From: Tubulanus polymorphus
Lineage: Eukaryota > Nemertea > Palaeonemertea > Tubulaniformes > Tubulanidae
DNA length: 64,000 nucleotides
Direction of reading: 5' to 3'
NCBI RefSeq assembly: GCF_964204645.1
Contig: NC_134028.1
Coordinates: forward strand, 10,521,001-10,585,000
This document shows, one piece after another, positions 57,417 to 64,000 of this stretch; within the stretch, counting starts at the first letter, position 1, and each line of letters opens with the position of its first letter. The notes beneath the pieces are model-generated. The model did not search any database and was not told where the DNA came from. It saw only the letters and a list, made by a program, of their open reading frames with translations. The position numbers were made by a program, and so were the translations under genes.

Positions 57417-58741
57417 AACAGAAAATCAATATCATCATACTCGAAATCACTATTGGCTTCTTCATTTTCATTTAATTGTTCTTGTATAATTTGTTTAGGT
57501 TCTTCCATTTCATTTTTCTCATTTAAATAAAGTTCGATCTTGTACCACATTTCATCTCGCTCTCTTTGTTTCTTTTTGTATGTTAATTCGTCAAATGGAA
57601 TTATAATATCGATGTTCATATAATTTACAATCTTATTTAAAAAGAATTCATAATTAATTGAATCTGTTATTCTATTTTCCAAATGATACATTAATATTTG
57701 TTTGAATATTTTTTTTATATTTTCCATATCTTCTTCTGTTAATTTAGGTTTTTCATAATAATCGTTAAATAATAAATATAAATACATTTTCTTTTGTTTT
57801 GTGTTAAATGTTGATGGAATAATTGTTTTTATAATATCTTTTTTAGTTATTTCACCATTTTTATTTTCTTTTATTTTCATTTTTTCAAGCCATTGCACAT
57901 ATTCTGGTGTATGATCTTCTATAGAAAATATTTTAAAAATTTCATCTAGATATTTTAATTTTGGTTCTATGAGAAAATCTCTAGTTTTTTCATCACCCCA
58001 TAAATTCTTTTGCCATCCACATTCATTACAAAATAACACAGTACCTTCTTGTCTTAAGGTCGCATATCTACATTGTGGGCATTTTCGTTTATAATTTAAA
58101 CAAGCTCTTTTATAAAAAAGCTCTTGGTATTTTCTTACGTTTTCTTTATGTTTTATTGTTCTATTATGTAGATTTGAATTACTTGTTGTAATAATCAATT
58201 TACAATATTTACAATAATATGTTTTTCTTGTTAATTCATTATATTGTTTTTCTAACTTTTGAACTGTTTCTTTATTATCTGGTAACGTTTTCTCATATTT
58301 TATTTTTTCTAATAAACTATTTTTTCATTCATTGAATTCTACTTCAAATTCATTAGAAATTTTATCTATATGTACTTTACGAAATTGATGATTCTCCCAA
58401 TCTTCTATATTTTCAGGGCTATATTTTATTTGACAAGGCTCGCAGAAATGATCTTTTATATTATCCTTGTCATAGAATAAGAAAGGTCTTTTCCAAATAA
58501 TTTCAGGTTCAATTTCAGCAGAATTACTATTACTTTCATTACTATCAACATTAGCCGTTGTGCCATTAATTTTACACTTCTCTGAAAGTTTTTTAACATA
58601 ATTTCTTGAGAATAATTTATTACATTTTGGGCAGTTTATTTTAGGGGGTTTATAATTTTCATCATGTTTTTTCATATGTCGAGCCATATTACTTTTTCTG
58701 AGAAGTTCACCACAAATTTCACATGCTATCTTCTCATCCAT
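57413..58741 (-). pseudogene. Zinc-finger protein with VLTF3-like late transcription factor domain
   Basis: A 443-codon minus-strand frame with one in-frame TGA at 58325-58327. The N-terminal part has C2H2-type fingers (C7/C10/H22/H26; a second C-x2-C at 37-40; a third CEPCQIKYS...H). After the stop a further Cys2His2 motif (YYCKYCKLIITTSN...H) is followed by a zinc ribbon (CPQC...FCNECGW) and a long helical region. The stretches PKLTEEDMENIKKIF, INYEFFLNKIVNYMNIDIII and ERDEMWYKI match what I know of the poxvirus VLTF3 (A2L-type) C-terminal region found across nucleocytoplasmic large DNA viruses. Opposite strand to its neighbours and tail to tail with polB (4-base overlap). Its upstream region has the same T-tract/TAAATAAATG motif as the capsid genes. 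Inferred role: late gene transcription of the element. Confidence 0.7.
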
Positions 58742-58762
58742 TTATTTAGGAAAAATTTTATT
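58739..58762 (-). promoter_or_regulatory. Late-promoter-like motif of the VLTF3-like gene
   Basis: On the minus strand: AAATTTTTCCTAAATAAATG, with the final ATG the start codon. It is the same arrangement as at the plus-strand capsid genes. Confidence 0.6.
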
Positions 58763-58788
58763 AAGATTAATTTTTAGTGATGAGCGGT

Positions 58789-58812
58789 AATTTTTTTATG
58801 TTATAAATAATG
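58789..58812 (+). promoter_or_regulatory. Late-promoter-like motif of the penton gene
   Basis: A seven-T tract followed by TTATAAATAATG at the start codon. Confidence 0.55.
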
Positions 58813-59568
58813 GTAGAATTAAAAGAATACAGAATATTTGTTGATTCTAGAAAACTTACAAATTATAAATCACATAATTTATTAGTACAATTAGATAGAG
58901 AATTTAAGAATTGTGTAGATTTAAAATTAGTAAATATAAGTTTATGTAATTCTTTTTATAATGTATCGGATAAAAGTCTAGAACATTTAATTTTTTCAAT
59001 CTTTTACAAAAAAAGGAATAAATGGTTTTTTATATATTTAAAACCAGGATTATATAATTTAGATAAATTAGCACAAGAAATTAATAGAAAAGCTCGAGCT
59101 AAATTAGGAAGTGATTCCGGATTTAGTATTAGAATTTTAAAAAGTGATAGTTCTAATAAAATAAAGATTAGGTTAGCTAATGACGAACAATTTAAATTTA
59201 CAGTAAGAAAACCTTTAGGTAAACTGTTAGGAATAAACCCAGATATTGTTACAGCATACGCAGAAGGTAGATCAAATTTAATACCTTACACACATTTTTA
59301 TATTTATTGCAATTTAATTAATCCTACAAAAACATTTGAAGCAACTAAAGATACAATTTGTAATTCTAGTATATTAAATATTTTACCATTAAAAAATGTT
59401 AAACAATTTGGAACGCAAATAAATTATAATTTAGCTGAATGTGATTTTAAACCTTGTATTCCACATTTCAATAATTTTAAATTAGAAATAAGAAATCATA
59501 ATGGTTATTTAATTGATTTGAATAACTTTCCTGTAATATATGAATTAGTTATAAGATGTAAAGAGTAA
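58810..59568 (+). CDS. Penton-like minor capsid protein (single jelly roll)
   Basis: 252 codons, open from ATG to TAA. The N-terminus (YRIFVDSRKLTN) and the central YLKPGLYNLDKLAQEINRK and LGKLLGI blocks match Polinton/adintovirus minor capsid proteins, as does the end IRNHNGYLIDLNNFPVIYEL and a final Arg-rich strand. Length fits the family. The product forms the pentameric vertex of the icosahedral capsid. It lies 68 bases from the divergent VLTF3-like gene, so the two share a short intergenic region with a late-type motif facing each way. It is one of the few genes of the element without a break. Assignment rests on motif order recognised by eye. Confidence 0.8.
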   Translation: MVELKEYRIFVDSRKLTNYKSHNLLVQLDREFKNCVDLKLVNISLCNSFYNVSDKSLEHLIFSIFYKKRNKWFFIYLKPGLYNLDKLAQEINRKARAKLGSDSGFSIRILKSDSSNKIKIRLANDEQFKFTVRKPLGKLLGINPDIVTAYAEGRSNLIPYTHFYIYCNLINPTKTFEATKDTICNSSILNILPLKNVKQFGTQINYNLAECDFKPCIPHFNNFKLEIRNHNGYLIDLNNFPVIYELVIRCKE

Positions 59569-59587
59569 TTTTTTCATTATATAAATG
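59566..59587 (+). promoter_or_regulatory. Late-promoter-like motif
   Basis: TAATTTTTTCATTATATAAATG type: a T tract directly after the penton stop codon, then TATAAATG at the next start. Confidence 0.5.
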
Positions 59588-59941
59588 AATATAACTGTTT
59601 GACCGAGTATATGTTTTGGATTTGATTTTAAACGTGAGAAAGAAATGAAATTTGATATTAATGATGTAATAACACATATTTAAAATATTGCATTTTCTAA
59701 TGAAACAACATTTGAATATGAAACAACAATAAATAAAGAAACTTTAAATGTAGAAAAGATTACTAATTTAATTAGAGAATCTTTAAGATTTTATGAATTA
59801 GATGAAGATTTTATCATAGATGATATTAAAAACATATTAACCAAAATATATGATAATCATAAAAGTAGTAATGAAATAAATGTTGAAATAATTATAAATA
59901 AGATAACTAAATATTTTGAAGATAGTAATTTTTTTGATTAA
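59585..59941 (+). pseudogene. Small acidic protein of unknown function, two in-frame stops
   Basis: 118-codon frame from the ATG that follows the late-type motif, with TGA at 59600-59602 and TAA at 59681-59683. The rest is acidic and helical (VEKITNLIRESLRFYELDED, then YDNHKSSNEINVEIIINKIT). I recognise no family. Position, directly after the penton gene, suggests a structural or accessory late protein. Confidence 0.5.
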
Positions 59942-59947
59942 TTAATG
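59926..59947 (+). promoter_or_regulatory. Late-promoter-like motif
   Basis: An eight-T tract, overlapping the end of the previous frame, then GATTAATTAATG at the next start; a weaker match than its neighbours. Confidence 0.4.
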
Positions 59948-60165
59948 AGTGGTAATAAGTGGATAATAACTGGATTATATAATGGAGCATTACTATCAGT
60001 TGGAACTGTTGGTTATTCAATGGTATTAAAAAAGTATTCAAAATGGAAAGTGTTAATGTTGATAGATTTGATATAAATGACATCTTAAAATTAACATTAG
60101 CAGTTACTTTATCTAATTTAACTATTGATTATTTGGAAAAACAAAAATATATTCCTCCCATATAA
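59945..60165 (+). pseudogene. Small two-helix membrane protein, one frameshift
   Basis: It starts MSGNKWIITGLYNGALLSVG, a hydrophobic helix, and ends NLTIDYLEKQKYIPPI after a second one. The first frame runs off into an early stop. The second half lies in another frame, the break falling at or near the A run 60028-60033. Proteins of this size and pattern occur in the same position in invertebrate Polinton relatives; function unknown. Confidence 0.6.
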
Positions 60166-60170
60166 ATACA

Positions 60171-60192
60171 TAATTATTTTACTAAATAAATG
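60171..60192 (+). promoter_or_regulatory. Late-promoter-like motif
   Basis: TAATTATTTT followed by ACTAAATAAATG, the last three bases being the start codon. Confidence 0.55.
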
Positions 60193-60614
60193 GCTTCTGC
60201 AGTTATAACTATTATAGGATCGGCAATTGTTAACGCTTTAGCTTTACTGGAGGGGGTTATTTATTTAAACATATTGATAAAAATGGATAATTAACAGAAC
60301 AAAAAAGACATAACTTAGCATTAGAGAAATACACTAAAACAGCAGAAGAATATAGAGAAAAGAGACAAAACTATATGGATTATATTAACAAGGAATTATA
60401 TGATCAGAAGATTTCACATAGAGATTTTCAATCAGTTGATGATGCAATGAGTTTATATAACGCGGTAACCAATAAAGAAAAATTACATCTACATAAACCT
60501 ACAATATCAGATTATTTTACCCCGAGTAATGAACAGAAGAAATATGAAATAATATGGATTTTAGGTGGAACTGTTATTGTTATATTTGTTGCTTATAAGT
60601 TTACTAATTTGTAA
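60190..60614 (+). pseudogene. Membrane-anchored helical protein, one frameshift and one stop
   Basis: N-terminal hydrophobic helix (MASAVITIIGSAIVNALA). The frame changes near 60240-60250, and an in-frame TAA lies at 60288-60290. After that an open frame of charged helices follows (YMDYINKELYDQKISHRDFQ), then KPTISDYFTPSNEQK and a C-terminal transmembrane helix (IIWILGGTVIVIFVAYKF). The S-D-F/Y-P-S block and helix arrangement match a conserved, functionally unknown late protein of invertebrate Polinton-like elements. Confidence 0.65.
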
Positions 60615-60634
60615 TTTTTTTTGCTAAACAAATG
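60612..60634 (+). promoter_or_regulatory. Late-promoter-like motif
   Basis: An eight-T tract directly after the previous stop codon, then GCTAAACAAATG. Confidence 0.5.
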
Positions 60635-61237
60635 GATGATAAAGATAATATTGATATTATTCCTCATGATATAAATAAAACTAAATTAAAAATATATTTA
60701 GAAAAACAAATATTAGAATTTGAAAGTGACTTAAAAGTTAAAAAGAAAAAATATTTAAAATCTAAAATTATATATTATTTGATTATAAGTGGTTCGGTTA
60801 CAATTAGTTCTGTAATAACATTTCTAGCAATATTTTCACCATTAACACCTTTAGCTATATCAATTGGTGTATTAGGATTAAGTTCAAGTGTTTTAACTGG
60901 TATAAGTTCAAAATTAAATATAAAAAGTAATAAAGAAAAAATTAAAACTAATATAAAAGAAATTAATAAATTGAAGAATACACTAGATTATATAATAAGT
61001 TTAAATGGCCATATAACAGTTGAAGAACAAGATAAATTATTAAAATTAATATTAGATGAATTAGAATGTCCTTTACCAGGTTCAAAATATTTTAAAGAAT
61101 TGAATAATAATATTAATTTTTCTAAGTTTTATAAAATATGTAATGAATTTAATATTAATTCAAATAAAGATTTTAGAGCAAAAATTGGAACAATGGGTGG
61201 ATTAGGAATATTATATACTAAAGAATTTGGAAAATAA
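60632..61237 (+). CDS. Two-helix membrane protein of the late cluster
   Basis: 201 codons to TAA, followed at once by TGA. A basic helical N-terminus leads to a Ser/Gly/Ile-rich hairpin of two transmembrane segments at about residues 46-90 (SGSVTISSVITFLAIFSPLT; SIGVLGLSSSVLTGIS), then a Lys-rich coiled coil and an acidic C-terminal region (QDKLLKLILDELE). Proteins with this layout recur next to the capsid genes of Polinton relatives. Function unknown; probably an inner membrane or virion component. Confidence 0.65.
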   Translation: MDDKDNIDIIPHDINKTKLKIYLEKQILEFESDLKVKKKKYLKSKIIYYLIISGSVTISSVITFLAIFSPLTPLAISIGVLGLSSSVLTGISSKLNIKSNKEKIKTNIKEINKLKNTLDYIISLNGHITVEEQDKLLKLILDELECPLPGSKYFKELNNNINFSKFYKICNEFNINSNKDFRAKIGTMGGLGILYTKEFGK

Positions 61238-61240
61238 TGA

Positions 61241-61985
61241 AATTCAGATATAAGAACATTAAATTGGAATGAATTACCAAAATATTATAATAATATACAA
61301 CAACAAAATAATAATGGTTGGGTTTATTTCATTTTAGAAAATAGTGAAGGTTTTACTAAAGCTGGTATACAAAGAATAAATCAATCAATTAGAACTTATT
61401 TGATATGTATTTTAGGTGCGCAAGTTGAAACAAGATCGCCAATAGTTGGAAATGATAACACTTCATTCGATGCGCAGAAACAATTCAAAGTATTATTTGA
61501 AGATTCCATTCATAATGATAAAAATAGATCGATTCCAGAAAACATTGTAAGATATCAAAATTCTTTAGATAAATAACATATTAGACTAAATTATTGTATA
61601 GGCCATAATCTATTAATTATTTCTAATGATTTAGTATTAAAGATGGGAAATATAATTGGTTACAATAATCTAATTAAAACTGCAACAATAAATAATTCAT
61701 TTGGATTAAATGATATAAATAAAAAGATTATTACTGCTCCAAAATTAATGGAAGGTGAAAAAAATAAAAAACATATTCAATCAACAGAAACTAAAACTAA
61801 GAATATTAAATTAAATAATGATTCTAAAATAAAAGATTATAATACATCAGAAAATATTAAAACTGATAATATTCAACATGATATAATTAAAACTGATAAT
61901 GATAATAAATCCCATGAAAATAGTAAAATTAGCTATAACTTGTATAGGAATTGTTATAGGAGGAATATTATATTTTAAATTTTAA
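61241..61985 (+). pseudogene. C-terminally membrane-anchored late protein, start unclear, stop and frameshift
   Basis: An open frame with no ATG begins right after the previous stop codons; an out-of-frame ATG overlaps them as TAATG (61237). Blocks include ENSEGFTKAGIQRINQSIRT, then GAQVETRSPIVG and RLNYCIGHNLLIISNDLVL, then GNIIGYNNLIKTATINNSFG. TAA interrupts at 61574-61576. Near 61911 (a CCC run) the frame changes to one that encodes a final transmembrane helix (ITCIGIVIGGILYFKF). Conserved in Polinton relatives to my recollection; function unknown. Unlike the others it has no T-tract motif in front. Confidence 0.55.
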
Positions 61986-62004
61986 TTTTTTTATTATATA
62001 AATG
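61983..62004 (+). promoter_or_regulatory. Late-promoter-like motif
   Basis: A seven-T tract after the previous stop, then ATTATATAAATG at the start codon. Confidence 0.55.
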
Positions 62005-63438
62005 GATGTAGAAGGTGGAGAACATATTGGAATGGATAATTTTGATGAACCTGGCATAACTGATGAACAACAACCTGATTTTAGTGAAACAAGTTTTAAT
62101 GGCGGTAATGAGCCAGAATATAATAATAATTTAAATATGCCTGATTATATTAAAAATGCAGAATCACAATTAAATCCTGAAAATCTAGACCCAGATTTAG
62201 TAAAACAAGATTTAGATAATTTAAACAAAATACCTAAATTAGAACGTATAATTGAAAATTCTAAACTTAACATAAATGATGAAGACGTTGGACCTTTAGC
62301 AGATCAATTAAAATTTTTAGATAATGGTAAATGGTATTATCATTTGAAAGGTGATTATTATATTGATATCACTTATAAAAATAATTAAAATAAAATATTA
62401 ACATAATCAACTTTGAGTGATTTAGATCCAGATAGAATTAAAAGAATTAGTAATGGTAATGTAATAACTGATGTTATAAAACAAGAATTAACTGATAATG
62501 ATATAGACGTATTTAAACAAAGAATTAATGAATTATTTGAAATAATCAAAAAGAAATCAGAAACAGAAACAACTTCTGAACAGAATATAACTTCCAAAAC
62601 TAGTAAACTTAAATCAAATAAAGTTCCAATTGAAAAACTTTTACAGAATGGATTAATTGATGCAACAGATCAAGAAATTAAAAGTATAAGACTTGCATCT
62701 GATAAAATTGCGCATGATAAAAGTATAAGAGATTTTAAAATTAGAACTTTAGAAAAAGAATTAACTGATAAAAATAAAGAAATAGAAAAATTAAAGTCTG
62801 ATTTAGATCAACAAGTAATTGATGAAATAGAATATAGGCAAAAAGAATTACGATTAGAAAAAGAAATTAATAATTTAAAAGATAATTTAGAAATACAGAA
62901 AGAAGAAATTAAATTATTATTAAAATCATATGATTATAATATTAATAGATTAAAAGTTATTTTTAAAGATTTGTTGATTAAACCAAATTCTGAAATATCA
63001 TTGAAAGATAGAATAAAGTTATTATTTAAATTAGAAGGAATAACGATTCTTTCAATTCTAACAGCTGTAACTATGTTATTTACAACAATTGGTTTAGCTA
63101 TATCAAATGCTTTAAAATCTACTCCTACTCCCAATAAACCAGATAAACACCCGAATGATAATAATTCTATACAAGATAAAGTTAAAGATGGTTTAAAGAA
63201 ATTAGCAAAATATTTATGGGAATTATCTAAAAAATCTGCTGCAGCTTTACCAGGAATTATTGCATCAATTGTTGGTTTTATATTGAAATCTGCTGGGAAT
63301 ATTCTTAACTTTCCCGCTGAACATATTATTCTATTTTTAATTACAGTTGTAAGTGCTATTATTTTTGGGTTAGTGAATATGATATCAAAAAGATATCAAG
63401 AAAAAATAATAAAAATAAATAATTATTTTTTTTGTTAA
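62002..63438 (+). pseudogene. Coiled-coil transmembrane late protein, two in-frame stops
   Basis: The acidic N-terminal part (62002-62388, start MDVEGGEHIGMDNFDEPG) ends at TAA 62386-62388; another TAA follows at 62407-62409. The same frame then stays open to 63438. The second part has no ATG at its beginning (TTG at 62413), which supports one gene rather than two. It contains a long coiled coil (about 62740-62930), a hydrophobic segment (ITILSILTAVTMLFTTIGLA), a basic linker, then LKKLAKYLWELSKKSAAALP and GIIASIVGFILKSAGNILNF and a last helix. This tail is a recurring late protein of invertebrate Polinton-like elements; role unknown, possibly internal membrane or scaffold. Confidence 0.65.
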
Positions 63439-63445
63439 ATAAATG
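63420..63445 (+). promoter_or_regulatory. Late-promoter-like motif of the major capsid gene
   Basis: An eight-T tract, overlapping the end of the previous gene, then GTTAAATAAATG with the start codon of the capsid gene. The best match in the set to a poxvirus-type TAAATG initiator. Confidence 0.6.
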
Positions 63446-64000
63446 AGTGGGAGTTATATAAGTCCTTCTAAGATTTCTAGAATATCTAATGCTATTAAAG
63501 CAGAAAGATCACATCATATAATTACTCATAACCCTTCTAATATTAATCCCGATGAAACTTTATATGTTAGAATTCCTAGATTAACACAAAATACTTTTTA
63601 TGTTCCAAATAGTACTTTTTATGCTCCAAATAGTATTTATTTATCAGCTGATATAAAAGTAACTGGTCATGATAATAATTATGTTGTCGATAATGTTGGG
63701 AGATATTTGATTAAAAAATTAACTATAAAGATTGGTCCAGAAACAGTTTTTTCATTAGATGATTATAATTTATTTATGCATTATAAAGATTTATGGTTAA
63801 CTAAAGAAAATAGAAATAATATGATATTTCAAGACATTCAATCGGAAAACCATAATAAATTAAGATTAGGAGATAATGACGCAATAGTAACTCGTGCCGC
63901 AGATAATTTGATTAAAAAGGTTTATGGAAGCAAATATAAAATTCCATTAGACTTTGAATTGATAAATAATAATGCACCTTTATATAAATACGTAATTCAA
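63443..64000 (+). CDS. Major capsid protein, double jelly roll (partial, runs off the window)
   Basis: 186 codons visible and open. Motifs match Polinton/adintovirus major capsid proteins: NPDETLYVRIPRL near residue 38, then NTFYVPNSTFYAP, VGRYLIKKLTIKIG (about 90), SLDDYNLFMHYKDLWLT (about 108), the Q-S-E-N-H-N-K-L-R-L block, and KIPLDFELINNNAPLY near the end of the visible part. The full protein should be roughly 450-600 residues; the second jelly roll lies beyond 64000. Role: trimeric capsomer of an icosahedral virion. No stop or frameshift in the visible part, unlike most neighbours. Confidence 0.85.
   Translation, partial: MSGSYISPSKISRISNAIKAERSHHIITHNPSNINPDETLYVRIPRLTQNTFYVPNSTFYAPNSIYLSADIKVTGHDNNYVVDNVGRYLIKKLTIKIGPETVFSLDDYNLFMHYKDLWLTKENRNNMIFQDIQSENHNKLRLGDNDAIVTRAADNLIKKVYGSKYKIPLDFELINNNAPLYKYVIQ

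Larger units (their letters stand above)
54214..64000. mobile_element. Polinton/Maverick-like (adintovirus-like) element, right end outside window
   Basis: From 54.2 kb the DNA becomes strongly AT-rich and tightly packed with genes, unlike the host flank. Hallmarks: protein-primed family B polymerase, penton-like minor capsid protein and double jelly-roll major capsid protein. Between them is the set of small membrane and coiled-coil proteins seen in invertebrate (notably cnidarian) Polinton relatives. Integrase, packaging ATPase and maturation protease are not in the visible part. The left terminus is not certain. Several genes carry stops or frameshifts, so this copy is at least partly decayed. 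Confidence 0.85.

Noticed and set aside
57413-58198. VLTF3-like gene starting at the internal ATG at 58198
   Set aside because: The frame stays coding upstream of it (a complete Cys2His2 motif needs residues before that ATG) up to a start at 58741 with the late-type motif; only one TGA intervenes.
54459-62409. Alternative genetic code reading TAA/TGA as sense in the virus-like element
   Set aside because: TAA also ends the intact penton gene and other frames at family-typical lengths, and TGG is used normally for Trp; pseudogenisation is simpler.
62413-63438. Separate gene starting at TTG 62413
   Set aside because: A TTG start is not expected in an animal-hosted element, no late motif precedes it, and the frame is continuous with the gene that starts at 62002.

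Overview
This window reads as nuclear DNA of a multicellular animal, most likely a marine invertebrate. Two conserved host genes with small exons and GT-AG introns lie head to head, and the rest is a dense, nested mix of transposons. The palindrome TAGGCCTA recurs through the host part. I cannot name the species or phylum from sequence alone.

Host genes. CHMP6 (ESCRT-III subunit) lies on the minus strand in seven coding exons (19153-19221, 10624-10733, 9660-9747, 9113-9199, 8476-8541, 8224-8362, 2113-2159). Together they give 201 codons plus stop with every phase matching. PIGX (GPI mannosyltransferase I stabilising subunit) lies on the plus strand in five coding exons (24402-24550, 24650-24800, 29208-29418, 37908-38002, 38076-38231), giving 253 codons plus stop. 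Their start codons are 5.2 kb apart and divergent. Introns and flanks are full of repeats: several terminal-inverted-repeat (TIR) elements, a near-perfect 487-bp palindrome with an 8-bp target duplication, a recurring family with ~155-bp internal units, LINE fragments, and a dead DIRS-type retroelement that is itself split by a DNA transposon.

38.4-49.1 kb holds a TTAA-flanked element and then an 8.1-kb DNA transposon with CACTG termini and many ACGGA/TCCGT subterminal repeats (CACTA/EnSpm-like). It carries a broken, intron-containing zinc-finger gene and is itself inserted in a smaller TA-flanked element.

54.2-64.0 kb is different DNA: very AT-rich, gene-dense, without visible introns. It is a Polinton/Maverick-like (adintovirus-like) element whose right end is outside the window. 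In order it carries a 5'-truncated protein-primed family B DNA polymerase with a full-length intein inserted in catalytic motif C; a minus-strand zinc-finger protein with a poxvirus VLTF3-like late transcription factor domain; a penton-like minor capsid protein; a run of small membrane-protein genes; a coiled-coil membrane protein; and the start of the double jelly-roll major capsid protein. Eight of its genes start just after a T tract and a TAAATAAATG- or TATAAATG-like motif, resembling poxvirus late promoters. This fits the VLTF3-like gene on the same element. Several genes carry in-frame stops or single-base shifts, while the penton gene, the intein with the polymerase C-terminus, and the visible capsid part are open. 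The joint presence of an intein, a VLTF3-like factor and a shared late-promoter-like motif in an animal-genome Polinton is the most striking content here.
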